NCBI GenBank assembly: GCA_002323895.1
Contig: DCQM01000226.1
Location: 1-8,965, forward strand
From: Akkermansiaceae bacterium UBA1518
Lineage (GTDB): Bacteria > Verrucomicrobiota > Verrucomicrobiia > Verrucomicrobiales > Akkermansiaceae
DNA length: 8,965 bases
Direction of reading: 5' to 3'
A program made the position numbers and the translations under genes. The notes under the pieces were generated by a model, which had not been told where the DNA came from, ran no database searches, and saw only the letters and a program-made list of their open reading frames with translations. Positions 1-6,658 of this stretch are shown here, piece by piece. Position 1 is the first letter of the stretch; every line of letters starts with the position of its first letter.

Positions 1-693
1 CATCGTGCCGGGGTGGTAAGATTGTTTCTTATCGAGCATGCTGAGCATCGCCGGTATGTGCGCAAAAATTTTCCATTGAAGATGGCGGGGCGTTTCATGC
101 TGTCTTTATTACCGAAGGAAACTTTAGAGGATTTCATACGTGTTTCGGCGGAAGGGGGGATGAAGAAAATTGCACGGACCGAGGAAGAGTTTGGGGAATC
201 TTCAGCCATCGGGCGGGGAGAATGGTTTGCTTCTGCTGAGAAGGTTGCAGGCGCGGTTGAAGGAATGGCTGAAGCTGATGGTCGGGTGCGGGAGTGGATG
301 GATGAGAATCGAAAAGATCGGCACCTTGGTGAAGTGGTAACGCAATTGGAAGAGCAGCGGGAATGGTTGTTACGACCTGGCTTTGGTTGGTTGGCTGGTT
401 ACAACCGGATGCAGAGATATCAGCGGTATTTCTTTGGGATGGAGGATCGGATCAGCCGGCTGGAAACGCAGCCCTTGATTCGTGATGAGGAAAAGCAGAA
501 TCAATTTTTACCTTTGTGGGATGAGTGGATGATTCTTTGGAATGAATATCCTGAAGCGGTCCGGATCTGGGAGATTGGTTGGATGCTCGAGGAGTGGCGC
601 TTGCAATTATTTGCACCCGGAGTGCCTCATATGGGGAAGGTGAGCGCAAAGCGAATTCAGAAGGCGCTGGACGATCTGATGTCATCATTATGA
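1..693 (+). CDS. hrpA: ATP-dependent RNA helicase HrpA, C-terminal part (DUF3418 region), 5'-truncated
   Basis: The reading frame is open from base 1 (codons for HRAG precede the GTG at 13), so the gene begins outside the window and that GTG is not its start. About 230 residues remain, the distal half of the DUF3418 region that ends HrpA-type DEAH-box RNA helicases. Recognisable blocks are HRAGVVRLFLIEHA at the left edge, RYQRYFFGMEDRISRLE in the middle, and the closing WMLEEWRLQLFAPGVP followed by SAKRIQKALDDL. The last matches the E. coli HrpA end (WMIEELRVSYFAQQLGTPYP then SDKRILQAMEQI), quoted from memory. The family uses ATP to remodel RNA and has been linked to mRNA processing and rescue of stalled ribosomes. 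The helicase motifs lie upstream and cannot be checked. The gene converges on the RRM gene across a shared terminator. Identification is strong; activity is inferred from the family. Confidence 0.9.
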   Translation, partial: HRAGVVRLFLIEHAEHRRYVRKNFPLKMAGRFMLSLLPKETLEDFIRVSAEGGMKKIARTEEEFGESSAIGRGEWFASAEKVAGAVEGMAEADGRVREWMDENRKDRHLGEVVTQLEEQREWLLRPGFGWLAGYNRMQRYQRYFFGMEDRISRLETQPLIRDEEKQNQFLPLWDEWMILWNEYPEAVRIWEIGWMLEEWRLQLFAPGVPHMGKVSAKRIQKALDDLMSSL

Positions 694-787
694 TGAGGCA
701 TCGTATCTCCTTGAAACTCGCTGCCCGGACTTCGAGCTATCTGCGACTGTTTCTAGGCTGCCCGCCGTGAATTTCATTTGAGTACAA

Positions 788-819
788 AAAAAGGCCCACC
801 AGAAATGGCGGGCCTTTTT
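788..819. terminator. Bidirectional intrinsic terminator between hrpA and the RRM gene
   Basis: A 13-base stem (788-800 pairs with 807-819, one A/C mismatch) encloses a 6-base loop (AGAAAT). The GC-rich core GGCCC/GGGCC is flanked by A7 on the left and T5 on the right, so a transcript from either strand ends in a U-rich tail. It lies 95 bases past the hrpA stop and 23 bases past the RRM stop, which suits a shared terminator for convergent genes. Confidence 0.85.
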
Positions 820-841
820 AAAATCTAATAAGAAGAGGTGT

Positions 842-1228
842 TTACCAACCTCCTTCGTTGTCACGACCACCGCCACGGCGATCACGGCCACCACCACCAC
901 GGCGATCACGGCCACCGCCGCCACCACGACGATCTCCACCGTAGCCACCGCCGCCACCGCCACCGCCACCGCGGTTTTGTTGTGGGCGACGCTCTTCGGC
1001 TTCGTTGACGCGGAGATTACGACCCATAAGGTCGGCTCCATCCATTTCTTCGATAGCTTTCCGAGCAAGGTCGTCGTCGGCAAGAGTGATGAAGGCGAAT
1101 CCGCGTGGGCGGTTTGTTTCGCGATCAAGAGGAATGAAGAGGTCTTCGATAGTTCCGTAAGCGGAGAATGCTTCTTTGATGTCGTCATCCGAAGCAGCGA
1201 AAGGCAGATTGCCGAGGTACAGTTTCAT
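842..1228 (-). CDS. Small RRM-domain RNA-binding protein with Gly/Arg-rich tail
   Basis: The 128-residue protein has one RNA recognition motif (about residues 1-77) and a low-complexity tail. RNP2 is LYLGNL (3-8) and RNP1 is RGFAFITL (42-49), with the aromatic residues that stack on RNA bases. The tail (about 86-128) has nine consecutive glycines (87-95), then DRRGGG units alternating with RD, ending EGGW. This is the bacterial glycine-rich RNA-binding protein type also found in cyanobacteria, where some members are cold-inducible. Binding of single-stranded RNA in the cytoplasm is the expected role; targets and cold induction cannot be read here. The start is the ATG at 1226-1228, which places the RNP2 strand at the N-terminus as usual for the family; no Shine-Dalgarno is visible upstream. 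It is apparently monocistronic, with its own terminator downstream. Confidence 0.93.
   Translation of the reverse strand: MKLYLGNLPFAASDDDIKEAFSAYGTIEDLFIPLDRETNRPRGFAFITLADDDLARKAIEEMDGADLMGRNLRVNEAEERRPQQNRGGGGGGGGGYGGDRRGGGGGRDRRGGGGRDRRGGGRDNEGGW
873..916. repeat. Tandem 24-base repeat coding the DRRGGG tail
   Basis: The 20-base sequence at 873-892 recurs exactly at 897-916, a 24-base period. A degenerate third copy follows near 924-940. Each unit encodes Gly-Arg-Asp-Arg-Arg-Gly-Gly on the minus strand, so this is an in-frame coding repeat that could lengthen or shorten the RGG-like tail by whole units. Confidence 0.75.
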
Positions 1229-1613
1229 AGTCTTTGAATTAAAAAATGAAGTAAGAACGGAGATTCCGCTCGGACTTCACAACGCGAGACTGGCTGGATT
1301 ATTTGCAATAGCGAGGATTGATTGAGCTTTTTTAGGGGGATTTTTTGAGTGCGAAATAGATGTATCGGGTGTGTTTGGACTTTGCGCTGGGTAAAGAACC
1401 CCTCTTGTTTGGGTTGATTTAGCTAGTTTTGTTAAATTCTAAGGTGCTGTTCTCGCTACTTTAAGACCTCCAATTGGCGAATATTATCGATCGGAGCGTC
1501 GACGTCGGTGTGTGGGCTGGGCGAGTTTTTAGGTCGAAGGGTGTTAGAATTAGGGTGCGGAATCTGCTCCGTTTGCTTTGGCATGCCAGGTCGTTATGTA
1601 TTAGCATCTGGGC
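1229..1613. other. 385-base intergenic region between divergent RRM and transglutaminase genes
   Basis: This spacer should hold the promoters of both flanking genes, which are transcribed away from each other. I see no RNA gene and no coding sequence; a minus-strand frame entering from 1988 is antisense to the transglutaminase gene and has no family features. No pair of -35/-10 boxes is close enough to consensus to call. Structure present includes a 10-base palindrome TGGCATGCCA at 1579-1588, 26 bases before the transglutaminase start, a GTCGAC palindrome near 1500, and T-rich runs around 1327-1348. Confidence 0.6.
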
Positions 1614-2675
1614 ATGAATAAAAAGCTGGTGATTTTCTCTTATCTTCTGGCCTGTTGGGCGTGGGGTGGAGAGGTGGAGAAGTTTGTTGAGGCGGCTGAG
1701 AAAAAGCATGGTGAGTTTGGAGAAAAGGCGGCACGTTTTTTGGTGGAGGGAATGCCCAAGAGGGATCGGGAAAATTTGGGCCGGGATTTTTTGATGACGA
1801 ATCTGGACCTTGCCTTGAAGGCCAAGAAGGAATTTTCTTGGGCGAAGAAAGTTCCAGATGGGATATTTTTGAATGACGTTCTTCCCTACGCTTCGCTCGA
1901 CGAAACGCGTGAAGATTGGCGGGCGTTTTTTTATCCTAAGTGCAAGGATTTGGTAAAAGGTGCCAAGACGCCAACCGAGGCTGCGCAAGCGATCAACAAA
2001 GGGATTTTTAATCTAATCAAGGTCCACTATAATACAGGGCGTAAGGCTCCAAACCAGAGTCCGGCGGAATCGATCAAGTTGGGAAAAGCGACTTGTACTG
2101 GGCTATCAATTATTCTGGTAGATGCTTGTAGGTCTGTTGGTATTCCTGCGCGAATTGTAGGGACTGCTTTGTGGTTTAACAAGCGAGGCAACCATACTTG
2201 GGTTGAGATTTATGATGATGGGACCTGGTATTTTACGGGAGCTGATGAGTACGACGCTAAAGGATTTAATCGGGGGTGGTTCACAGGTGATGCTTCCAAG
2301 GCAATCGAGGATCAATGGCAGCATGCGATTTGGGCTACGTCGTGGAAGAAGACGGGATCAAATTTTCCAATGGTTTGGGATGTTAGGAACAAAGAGGTTT
2401 CCGGAGTGAATGTGACTTCTCGCTATGTGAAAAAACAGAAGACGTCCAAAGGCTTGGTTTATTTTCGGATGTGGGATCGGAAGGGTGGGAAACGCGTTGT
2501 AGCGGTTTTAAATGAGGTGGTTAAAACGAAAGCCGGCACGGCGGATCTGAACGACATGGCGGAGCTCCAGATTAAGGTCGGGGAACTGCTTAGGGTGACT
2601 CTTGATGGGGAGACGCGATCGGTCAAGGTGCCAACGGGAAAGACCATAGACTTATACTGGGATCAATTGAAATGA
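1614..2675 (+). CDS. Exported transglutaminase-like (papain-fold) protein
   Basis: The 353-residue protein has a transglutaminase-like core. The cysteine block GKATCTGLS puts the likely nucleophile at C161, GNHTWVEI supplies H194, and D211 in FTGADE is the probable third residue, giving the expected Cys-His-Asp order and spacing. SVGIPARIVG (174-183) is also typical. Residues 1-19 form a short signal peptide (KK, then a hydrophobic stretch); LLAC14 resembles a lipobox, so a lipoprotein is possible. Bacterial members of this superfamily act as peptidases, amidases or cross-linkers, and the substrate cannot be predicted. About 100 residues after the core form an apparent C-terminal beta domain. 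The ATG at 1614 follows an in-frame TAG at 1602-1604, which fixes it apart from a weak CTG alternative. There is no clear Shine-Dalgarno. The stop overlaps the next start (ATGA), so the two are co-translated. Confidence 0.82.
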   Translation: MNKKLVIFSYLLACWAWGGEVEKFVEAAEKKHGEFGEKAARFLVEGMPKRDRENLGRDFLMTNLDLALKAKKEFSWAKKVPDGIFLNDVLPYASLDETREDWRAFFYPKCKDLVKGAKTPTEAAQAINKGIFNLIKVHYNTGRKAPNQSPAESIKLGKATCTGLSIILVDACRSVGIPARIVGTALWFNKRGNHTWVEIYDDGTWYFTGADEYDAKGFNRGWFTGDASKAIEDQWQHAIWATSWKKTGSNFPMVWDVRNKEVSGVNVTSRYVKKQKTSKGLVYFRMWDRKGGKRVVAVLNEVVKTKAGTADLNDMAELQIKVGELLRVTLDGETRSVKVPTGKTIDLYWDQLK

Positions 2676-3427
2676 AGCCAAGACGTTACCAGTGTCGCAG
2701 GGTGGAGGGGCCAATCAAGATTGATGGTTCGCTAGAGGATCCTGCATGGCAGGAACTGCCGTGGACCGATGACTTTGTCGATATTACGGGGCAGGAAGCA
2801 CTTCGACCTTACTTTCAAACCCGCGTCAAGATGGCTTGGGATGACGACTACTTTTACGTGGGGGCACAGCTCGAGGAGCCTCATGTCTGGGGAACCATCA
2901 CAAAAAAGAACGAGGTCATGTTTGAAGATAATGATTTTGAAGTCTTTATCGATCCCGATGGTGATGGCCTCAATTATTACGAATTTGAGATTAATGCCCT
3001 TGGAACGATTTGGGAGTTAAGCCTACCAAAGCCCTATGGTGAGGGTGGAGTTCCCATTTTGGGGTGTAATCTTGATGGCTTAAAATCTGCGGTAAAAGTA
3101 CGGGGTTCATTGAATAATCCGACTGATGAGGATGAAGGGTGGTCGGTCGAGGTCGCTTTCCCTTGGAAGGATCTAGCCAAATATCATAAAGATGGGATGC
3201 CTCCGCGGCCGGGGGATATCTGGAAAGTTAATTTTTCGCGCGTGCAATGGCAGCACGAAGTAGTTGCCGGAAAGTATGTTCGGATCCCTCCACATGGAAC
3301 GCCATTAGCTGAAAGCTTGAATCCCGAGGAGCAGGAACATCCTGAAAATAATTGGGTCTGGAGCCCGCAAGGGGCGGTGAATATGCACTTGCCCTTGCGA
3401 TGGGGCGAAGTGGAGTTCGAGGCATGA
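2672..3427 (+). CDS. CBM9-like (carbohydrate-binding family 9 type) domain protein
   Basis: The 251-residue protein is almost entirely one CBM9-like beta-sandwich. Hallmarks in order are IDGSLEDPAWQ (17-27), RVKMAWDDDYFYVGAQLEEP (51-70), DNDFEVFIDPDGDG (86-99), YYEFEINALGTIWEL (102-116), GWSVEVAFPWKDL (156-168) and GDIWKVNFSRVQW (181-193). The acidic DPDGDG stretch could bind calcium. Relatives bind sugars or form accessory domains of secreted enzymes or cytochrome-like proteins; no catalytic domain is attached here. No signal peptide follows the ATG at 2672, which is unusual for this fold and suggests either a cytoplasmic location or an unrecognised export route. Its start overlaps the transglutaminase stop by four bases, so translation is probably coupled. 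No clear terminator lies in the 30 bases before the convergent neighbour. Confidence 0.8.
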   Translation: MKPRRYQCRRVEGPIKIDGSLEDPAWQELPWTDDFVDITGQEALRPYFQTRVKMAWDDDYFYVGAQLEEPHVWGTITKKNEVMFEDNDFEVFIDPDGDGLNYYEFEINALGTIWELSLPKPYGEGGVPILGCNLDGLKSAVKVRGSLNNPTDEDEGWSVEVAFPWKDLAKYHKDGMPPRPGDIWKVNFSRVQWQHEVVAGKYVRIPPHGTPLAESLNPEEQEHPENNWVWSPQGAVNMHLPLRWGEVEFEA

Positions 3428-3457
3428 GGCACAGAACGATATGTTTCTTCCCCTAAC

Positions 3458-4093
3458 TTAGTTAAGGTAATTCAATTTATCAAAAATCCATCCGCCACTT
3501 TTTGAGAAGATTCCGAGTGGTCCAGGAATGCGTTGTCGTATGATCGAGAGATTGAGTGTGGACTTGGCGACCTTTGAGCGCATCGATTTCATTCGGGCAT
3601 CCGTTTGATCGAGATCAGTCTGAACTCGGCTAAGTTCTTTTTCGATTTTTAGAATGTCTTCTACTTTGGTGGCTTGTGAAAGGAGAGCACGGAGGCGGTC
3701 GCGAAGGGCACGCTTATTTTTTAAGGTCGCTTCAAGGTCTAGGTAAGCGGCGGTGACATCATCCATGCTGACGTGAGACGAGGTAATTTTGCCAACTGAC
3801 TCAAGTGACTGCATGAGTGAGGAGAGGCTGTTTGAAGGGACTCGAATGCTCGCTTTGTAGCGATCGTCGGTCAGGCTAGAGGAGGTGATAATGGCTTGGT
3901 GATGGGCGATAAGTGCGATTGACTTTTCGGAGCTGGATTCGAGAGACCGGGATTTCATGTTAATGGTTCCGGACCGTTGAATCTGGCGTTTGGAATAATC
4001 GGCATTCGGAGCCATTGCTTCAGGGGAAGAAAAGGACGATGAACAAGAGCAGAAAAGAATCGCGGCCCCGGAAATAATGATGAGTGCTTTCAT
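3458..4093 (-). CDS. DUF4349-type putative lipoprotein
   Basis: I place the start at the ATG at 4091-4093, giving 211 residues beginning MKALIIISGAAILFCSCSSS. This is a lipoprotein-like signal with FCSC as lipobox and C17 as the likely lipidated residue (C15 is the alternative). The frame is open to 4216, but those 41 extra residues are charged and place the signal internally. After a Ser-rich linker the DUF4349 pattern appears: RYKASIRVPSNSL (79-91), then YLDLEATLKNKRALRDRLRALL and a KVEDILKIEKELSRVQTDLD coiled coil (about 117-175), then STLNLSIIRQR. Family function is unknown; such proteins sit in the cell envelope. Many members end in a transmembrane helix, but here the tail is PGPLGIFSKSGGWIFDKLNY with no clear membrane span, so the lipid would be the only anchor. 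No Shine-Dalgarno is seen. Confidence 0.78.
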   Translation of the reverse strand: MKALIIISGAAILFCSCSSSFSSPEAMAPNADYSKRQIQRSGTINMKSRSLESSSEKSIALIAHHQAIITSSSLTDDRYKASIRVPSNSLSSLMQSLESVGKITSSHVSMDDVTAAYLDLEATLKNKRALRDRLRALLSQATKVEDILKIEKELSRVQTDLDQTDARMKSMRSKVAKSTLNLSIIRQRIPGPLGIFSKSGGWIFDKLNYLN

Positions 4094-4424
4094 GTGCTGT
4101 AAAAAATGCATTTTAAAGCGCTGCGACGCAACTGAAATGTCAAAAAAACTGCATTTATGGATACAGTGATGGGGAGTAAAGCCTTTTTGTAAGGCCGCGG
4201 GTGGTGCTCTCGACAAGGTGCCTCATAAGGCTTTAAGGAATTGAGTTCTCAATTTAAGACGCTGAGAAGATGAGGTCGGCGATCAAGATTCTTGTCACTT
4301 CTTCGTCTCGTCATCTCGGCGAGATTTAAGTTTTTCCTCAGCTAAGAAGAAAGCACCTACGGAATTAGCTCCTTAAGCAAAAGCTAGGAAAATCCATAGT
4401 GTCGACAGGATGGCGTAAGGGACG
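4094..4424. other. 331-base intergenic region upstream of the DUF4349 gene and small ORF
   Basis: This divergent spacer has no recognisable gene. It holds several short inverted repeats: GCCTT/AAGGC at 4181-4195, AATTGAG/CTCAATT at 4239-4254, and AGCTAA/TTAGCT at 4340-4345 and 4365-4370. On the minus strand a TTGACA match (4138-4143) lies upstream of the lipoprotein gene, but the nearest AT-rich -10 candidate is about 20 bases away, too far for a confident promoter. An AGGA at 4386-4389 is discussed with the small ORF. Confidence 0.55.
4239..4254. repeat. 7-bp perfect inverted repeat with 2-base centre
   Basis: AATTGAG and CTCAATT flank a TT centre. Looser pairing between the adjoining CTTTAA and TTAAG extends it. 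As RNA a 2-base loop is tight, so a dyad operator is the likelier reading. It lies about 145 bases upstream of the DUF4349 start and about 170 upstream of the small ORF. No regulator can be named. Confidence 0.4.
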
Positions 4425-4589
4425 ATGGCTTTTTTAATCTTGGCAGGGTTGACGTCCTACTCACTTGTCACAATCCCGGTAAAAGTTGTCGGAAAGTCTG
4501 CAACTAAATCCATCAAAGTTACTGGTAAGGCATTCGACGCGGCATTGGATGAAGTTGGGAGTGACGATACTCCAGATACTGAAGAGTGA
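4425..4589 (+). CDS. Small ORF resembling a minor envelope lipoprotein, lipobox Cys absent
   Basis: The 54-residue frame begins MAFLILAGLTSYSLVT, continues PVKVVGKSATKSIKVTGKAF, and ends with an acidic tail (DEVGSDDTPDTEE). The hydrophobic start plus SLVT-P-VKV and repeated Lys/Thr/Gly segments recall short verrucomicrobial and proteobacterial lipoproteins, a resemblance from memory. The motif LAGL-TSYS has Leu where a lipobox would have Cys. An in-frame TAA at 4416-4418 limits the start to this ATG, leaving a very short signal segment. Another frame starts at GTG 4399 with AGGA 9 bases upstream and encodes MSTGWRKGRWLF before a TAA at 4435. One extra T in the T6 tract at 4430-4435 would join it to this frame as a fuller signal peptide. 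The gene may therefore be a true small protein, a frameshifted remnant, or carry a sequencing error. It is divergent from the DUF4349 lipoprotein. Confidence 0.5.
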   Translation: MAFLILAGLTSYSLVTIPVKVVGKSATKSIKVTGKAFDAALDEVGSDDTPDTEE

Positions 4590-4665
4590 CCGGTCAGCTC
4601 TCAAACGTGATCTTTAATTTTTACGCCCCCTTAATCTTCTCTGTGATTGAGGCCATGGGTTCGCA

Positions 4666-6540
4666 TCATTTTTTGGCAGTGAGACCTGTTTTCAGAACGC
4701 GAACAGGCTTGTCCTTACCCACCTTAATGGTGTGTGGATCGGCGGAGTAGATAGGGAGTTTCCCCTTGGAATTTTTCACCCGCTTTGTGTAGAGAATTTC
4801 CTTAGTTCTTTCGTTGATGATTTGCACGACAGGGTGCTTAAGGTCGACCTTGTATTCAAGATGACCGGTGGCTTTGCGGCCATCGTTATCGTTAAAATTG
4901 AAAGTGAGAGGCCAGCCCGCAAATTGGGAATCCTTATCTTTAGTGATGTCGGTGAAACGCTTATAGCACTCGAAGGTAACCTGATCGGTTCTTTTGTTAA
5001 ACCGGGCGAGGCCATATCCATCAGCACGTTGTTTCTCGTTGCTGCGGTTAATTGGATTAGCGTAAGCAAGCATCGTTATTTTGTTGCCGAGTCCATCGAG
5101 ATAATTTCCGGTCCAAGGAAGCGGGGAATTGGGAACTGGGTTTGGCCCGGCCTTAGCATCGGCAGGATGCCACCAACGACCGTAAATGGTGTTGACAAGG
5201 GCGGGGGAGGTGAAGGCAAAAGGCCCGTCGTCAAAAGTGTCAATTCCATGGCGAACAGATACGGCAAGGTGTTGGTCTCCACAAAGATGGGTGGCGTTAG
5301 CTCGGCGGATTTCGCGAAGGGCATTGTTGCGACCAGTTTGGGGCCAAGCGTTGGAATCGAGGTCGGCAAGCAGTCGATTGGTTGGCGAACCGTGAATGTG
5401 AACGGCACCGCAAAAAGCGGTTTGGCTGAGGACGACTTTTTGCTCGGCTCCGGTCCAATCTTGTGACCAGCTATTGAGGAATTTCAGCTGGCGGTCACCG
5501 AGGAGTTTGAGCCCTTTGACATCGACGGCTTTACGGTCGTACTTGGGATCGTTGATATGGTCGGGGCGAGGTCCCATTTTTGGGATCGTTCCTTCTGGAC
5601 CAGTTTTAAACTTGCGGTCTTCAAGGATCGCAAAAGAAATGCCAGCGTAGGTGAGGTCTGTAAAGTAGACGCCGATATTACGTTCGATGGGCTTTGGGTC
5701 AACAGGGTCGGGGAGATGCCAAGTTTGTTGACGCTGGACCATGTTGACGTATTCGGGTGCGTAGAAATATCCACCGCTTGGTCCGGCCGCATTAGTGGCT
5801 TGGATACCGCCCTCACCCCATAGGTTGGCTTGGCCGATGTCATGATCATCAGGGATCGTAATGGTTGGACGGTCCCGCATAATATCACGGAACTGCATGC
5901 CAAACTCAAGCCAGCCAGAGGTGTGTTGGGTGTGGTGGTAAGTTTGGTCGCCCGCGAAGAAAAGAATGTCGGGATCCTGCGCGATGAGATTCTTTATGAT
6001 AAGAGGGCGAGGTCCGGTAGTGCGGGATGAGTTACAGGAGAGGTTCCCGACAACGATGGTTTCCTTATCGGTGGGCTCGCGGCGGATCTTACCTTCGAAG
6101 GTCGCTTTTTCGGCGTGACGGAGTCGATAGGCATAGTCCTTGGTTCCGTCCCAGCCGTTGATGCGAAAGTGAGCGGACCAGCCAGGATAGATGATTTTTT
6201 GTTTGGCGATCTCCTTCCAGCTGTCGCCTTTTTTGACTTCTAGGCGGACTTCCTGTGTTTCGTTTGGTTTGAGCGGGAAAAGTTGAGCTGTCATCTTGAG
6301 CGAACTTCCCTCGAGGGTGTAGACGGCGAATCCGATGACCTTATCGCGAGGAACATCGAGGTTGATCATGGGTTTGCGGTTCTTGCGCGCGGCTCCTTGG
6401 CGTGTCCACCAGTCGGAAGTGGCGCGGTTATCGAGGCTCGCGTATTTTTTTCCGAAGATCTTAGCAGAAGTGGGCATGAGTTCGCCGCTGGCAGAGAGAA
6501 TAAAAGCAGACGCCAGAAAGGCGAGGAAAGGTGACTTCAT
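4666..6540 (-). CDS. Secreted PhoD-like metallophosphatase
   Basis: The start is taken at the ATG at 6538-6540, giving 624 residues with a clear signal peptide (MKSPFLAFLASAFILSASG, cleavage near residue 19). The frame is open back to 6747, but that extension would run through a terminator and into the oxidoreductase gene. Residues about 55-150 form an Ig/FN3-like lead domain. The calcineurin-like PhoD core follows: VGNLSCN (164-170), FFAGDQTYHH (194-203), IPDDHDIGQ (229-237) and THLCGDQHLAV (417-427). These supply the Asp, His and Asn ligands expected for a two-metal site. PhoD-type enzymes hydrolyse phosphodiesters and monoesters outside the cytoplasm, often for phosphate acquisition. This divergent branch is common in Planctomycetes and Verrucomicrobia, where substrates are mostly unproven. 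No pho box was recognised. A -35/-10 pair TTGTCA-17-TACCGT sits just upstream but is weak. Confidence 0.85.
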   Translation of the reverse strand: MKSPFLAFLASAFILSASGELMPTSAKIFGKKYASLDNRATSDWWTRQGAARKNRKPMINLDVPRDKVIGFAVYTLEGSSLKMTAQLFPLKPNETQEVRLEVKKGDSWKEIAKQKIIYPGWSAHFRINGWDGTKDYAYRLRHAEKATFEGKIRREPTDKETIVVGNLSCNSSRTTGPRPLIIKNLIAQDPDILFFAGDQTYHHTQHTSGWLEFGMQFRDIMRDRPTITIPDDHDIGQANLWGEGGIQATNAAGPSGGYFYAPEYVNMVQRQQTWHLPDPVDPKPIERNIGVYFTDLTYAGISFAILEDRKFKTGPEGTIPKMGPRPDHINDPKYDRKAVDVKGLKLLGDRQLKFLNSWSQDWTGAEQKVVLSQTAFCGAVHIHGSPTNRLLADLDSNAWPQTGRNNALREIRRANATHLCGDQHLAVSVRHGIDTFDDGPFAFTSPALVNTIYGRWWHPADAKAGPNPVPNSPLPWTGNYLDGLGNKITMLAYANPINRSNEKQRADGYGLARFNKRTDQVTFECYKRFTDITKDKDSQFAGWPLTFNFNDNDGRKATGHLEYKVDLKHPVVQIINERTKEILYTKRVKNSKGKLPIYSADPHTIKVGKDKPVRVLKTGLTAKK

Positions 6541-6602
6541 GAGAAAAACGGTAACAATTGCGGGATAGGCTGACAATTCTGCATGACGGAAGAATAAAGG
6601 TG

Positions 6603-6634
6603 AAAAAAGCGCGCACGGATGACCGTGCACGCTT
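6603..6634 (-). terminator. Intrinsic terminator of the Gfo/Idh/MocA gene
   Basis: A 12-base stem (6607-6618 with 6623-6634, one C/A mismatch, loop ATGA) is rich in G and C (GCACGG/CCGTGC). Read on the minus strand it ends in T6 (6603-6608). It lies 25 bases past the oxidoreductase stop and upstream of the phosphatase start at 6540, so the two minus-strand genes are probably separate transcription units. Confidence 0.88.
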
Positions 6635-6658
6635 GGAAAGTTAGGAGTTCCGGGTGGG

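Noticed and set aside
873..940. Short direct repeats considered as a CRISPR-like array
   Set aside because: The repeats are in-frame coding units of the glycine-rich tail with 4-base spacers. There are no unique spacers and no cas genes.
688..1188. 166-codon minus-strand ORF overlapping the RRM gene
   Set aside because: It is an out-of-frame reading of the glycine-codon repeats, giving an Ala/Val run, and it spans the terminator. The RRM frame has RNP1 and RNP2.
1461..1988. 175-codon minus-strand ORF
   Set aside because: It is antisense to the transglutaminase gene, which has intact catalytic motifs. The translation is rich in Arg, Leu and Ser, without domains.
4138..4143. TTGACA match as a -35 box of the DUF4349 gene (minus strand)
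   Set aside because: No -10 element lies at 16-18 bases; the nearest AT-rich TTTAAA is about 20 bases away.
4094..4216. N-terminal extension of the DUF4349 frame (41 more residues)
   Set aside because: The added residues are polar and have no family features, and they move the lipoprotein signal to an internal position. The ATG at 4093 gives a normal lipoprotein start.
4430..4436. T-TTT-TTA heptamer as a programmed -1 frameshift site
   Set aside because: The heptamer is in the wrong phase for the frame starting at GTG 4399 (codons CTT TTT TAA), and no downstream stem or pseudoknot is evident. A simple T-tract length change explains the observation better.
4732..5466. 244-codon plus-strand ORF
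   Set aside because: It is antisense to the PhoD-like gene, whose metal-site motifs are all in frame. The translation shows no recognisable domain.
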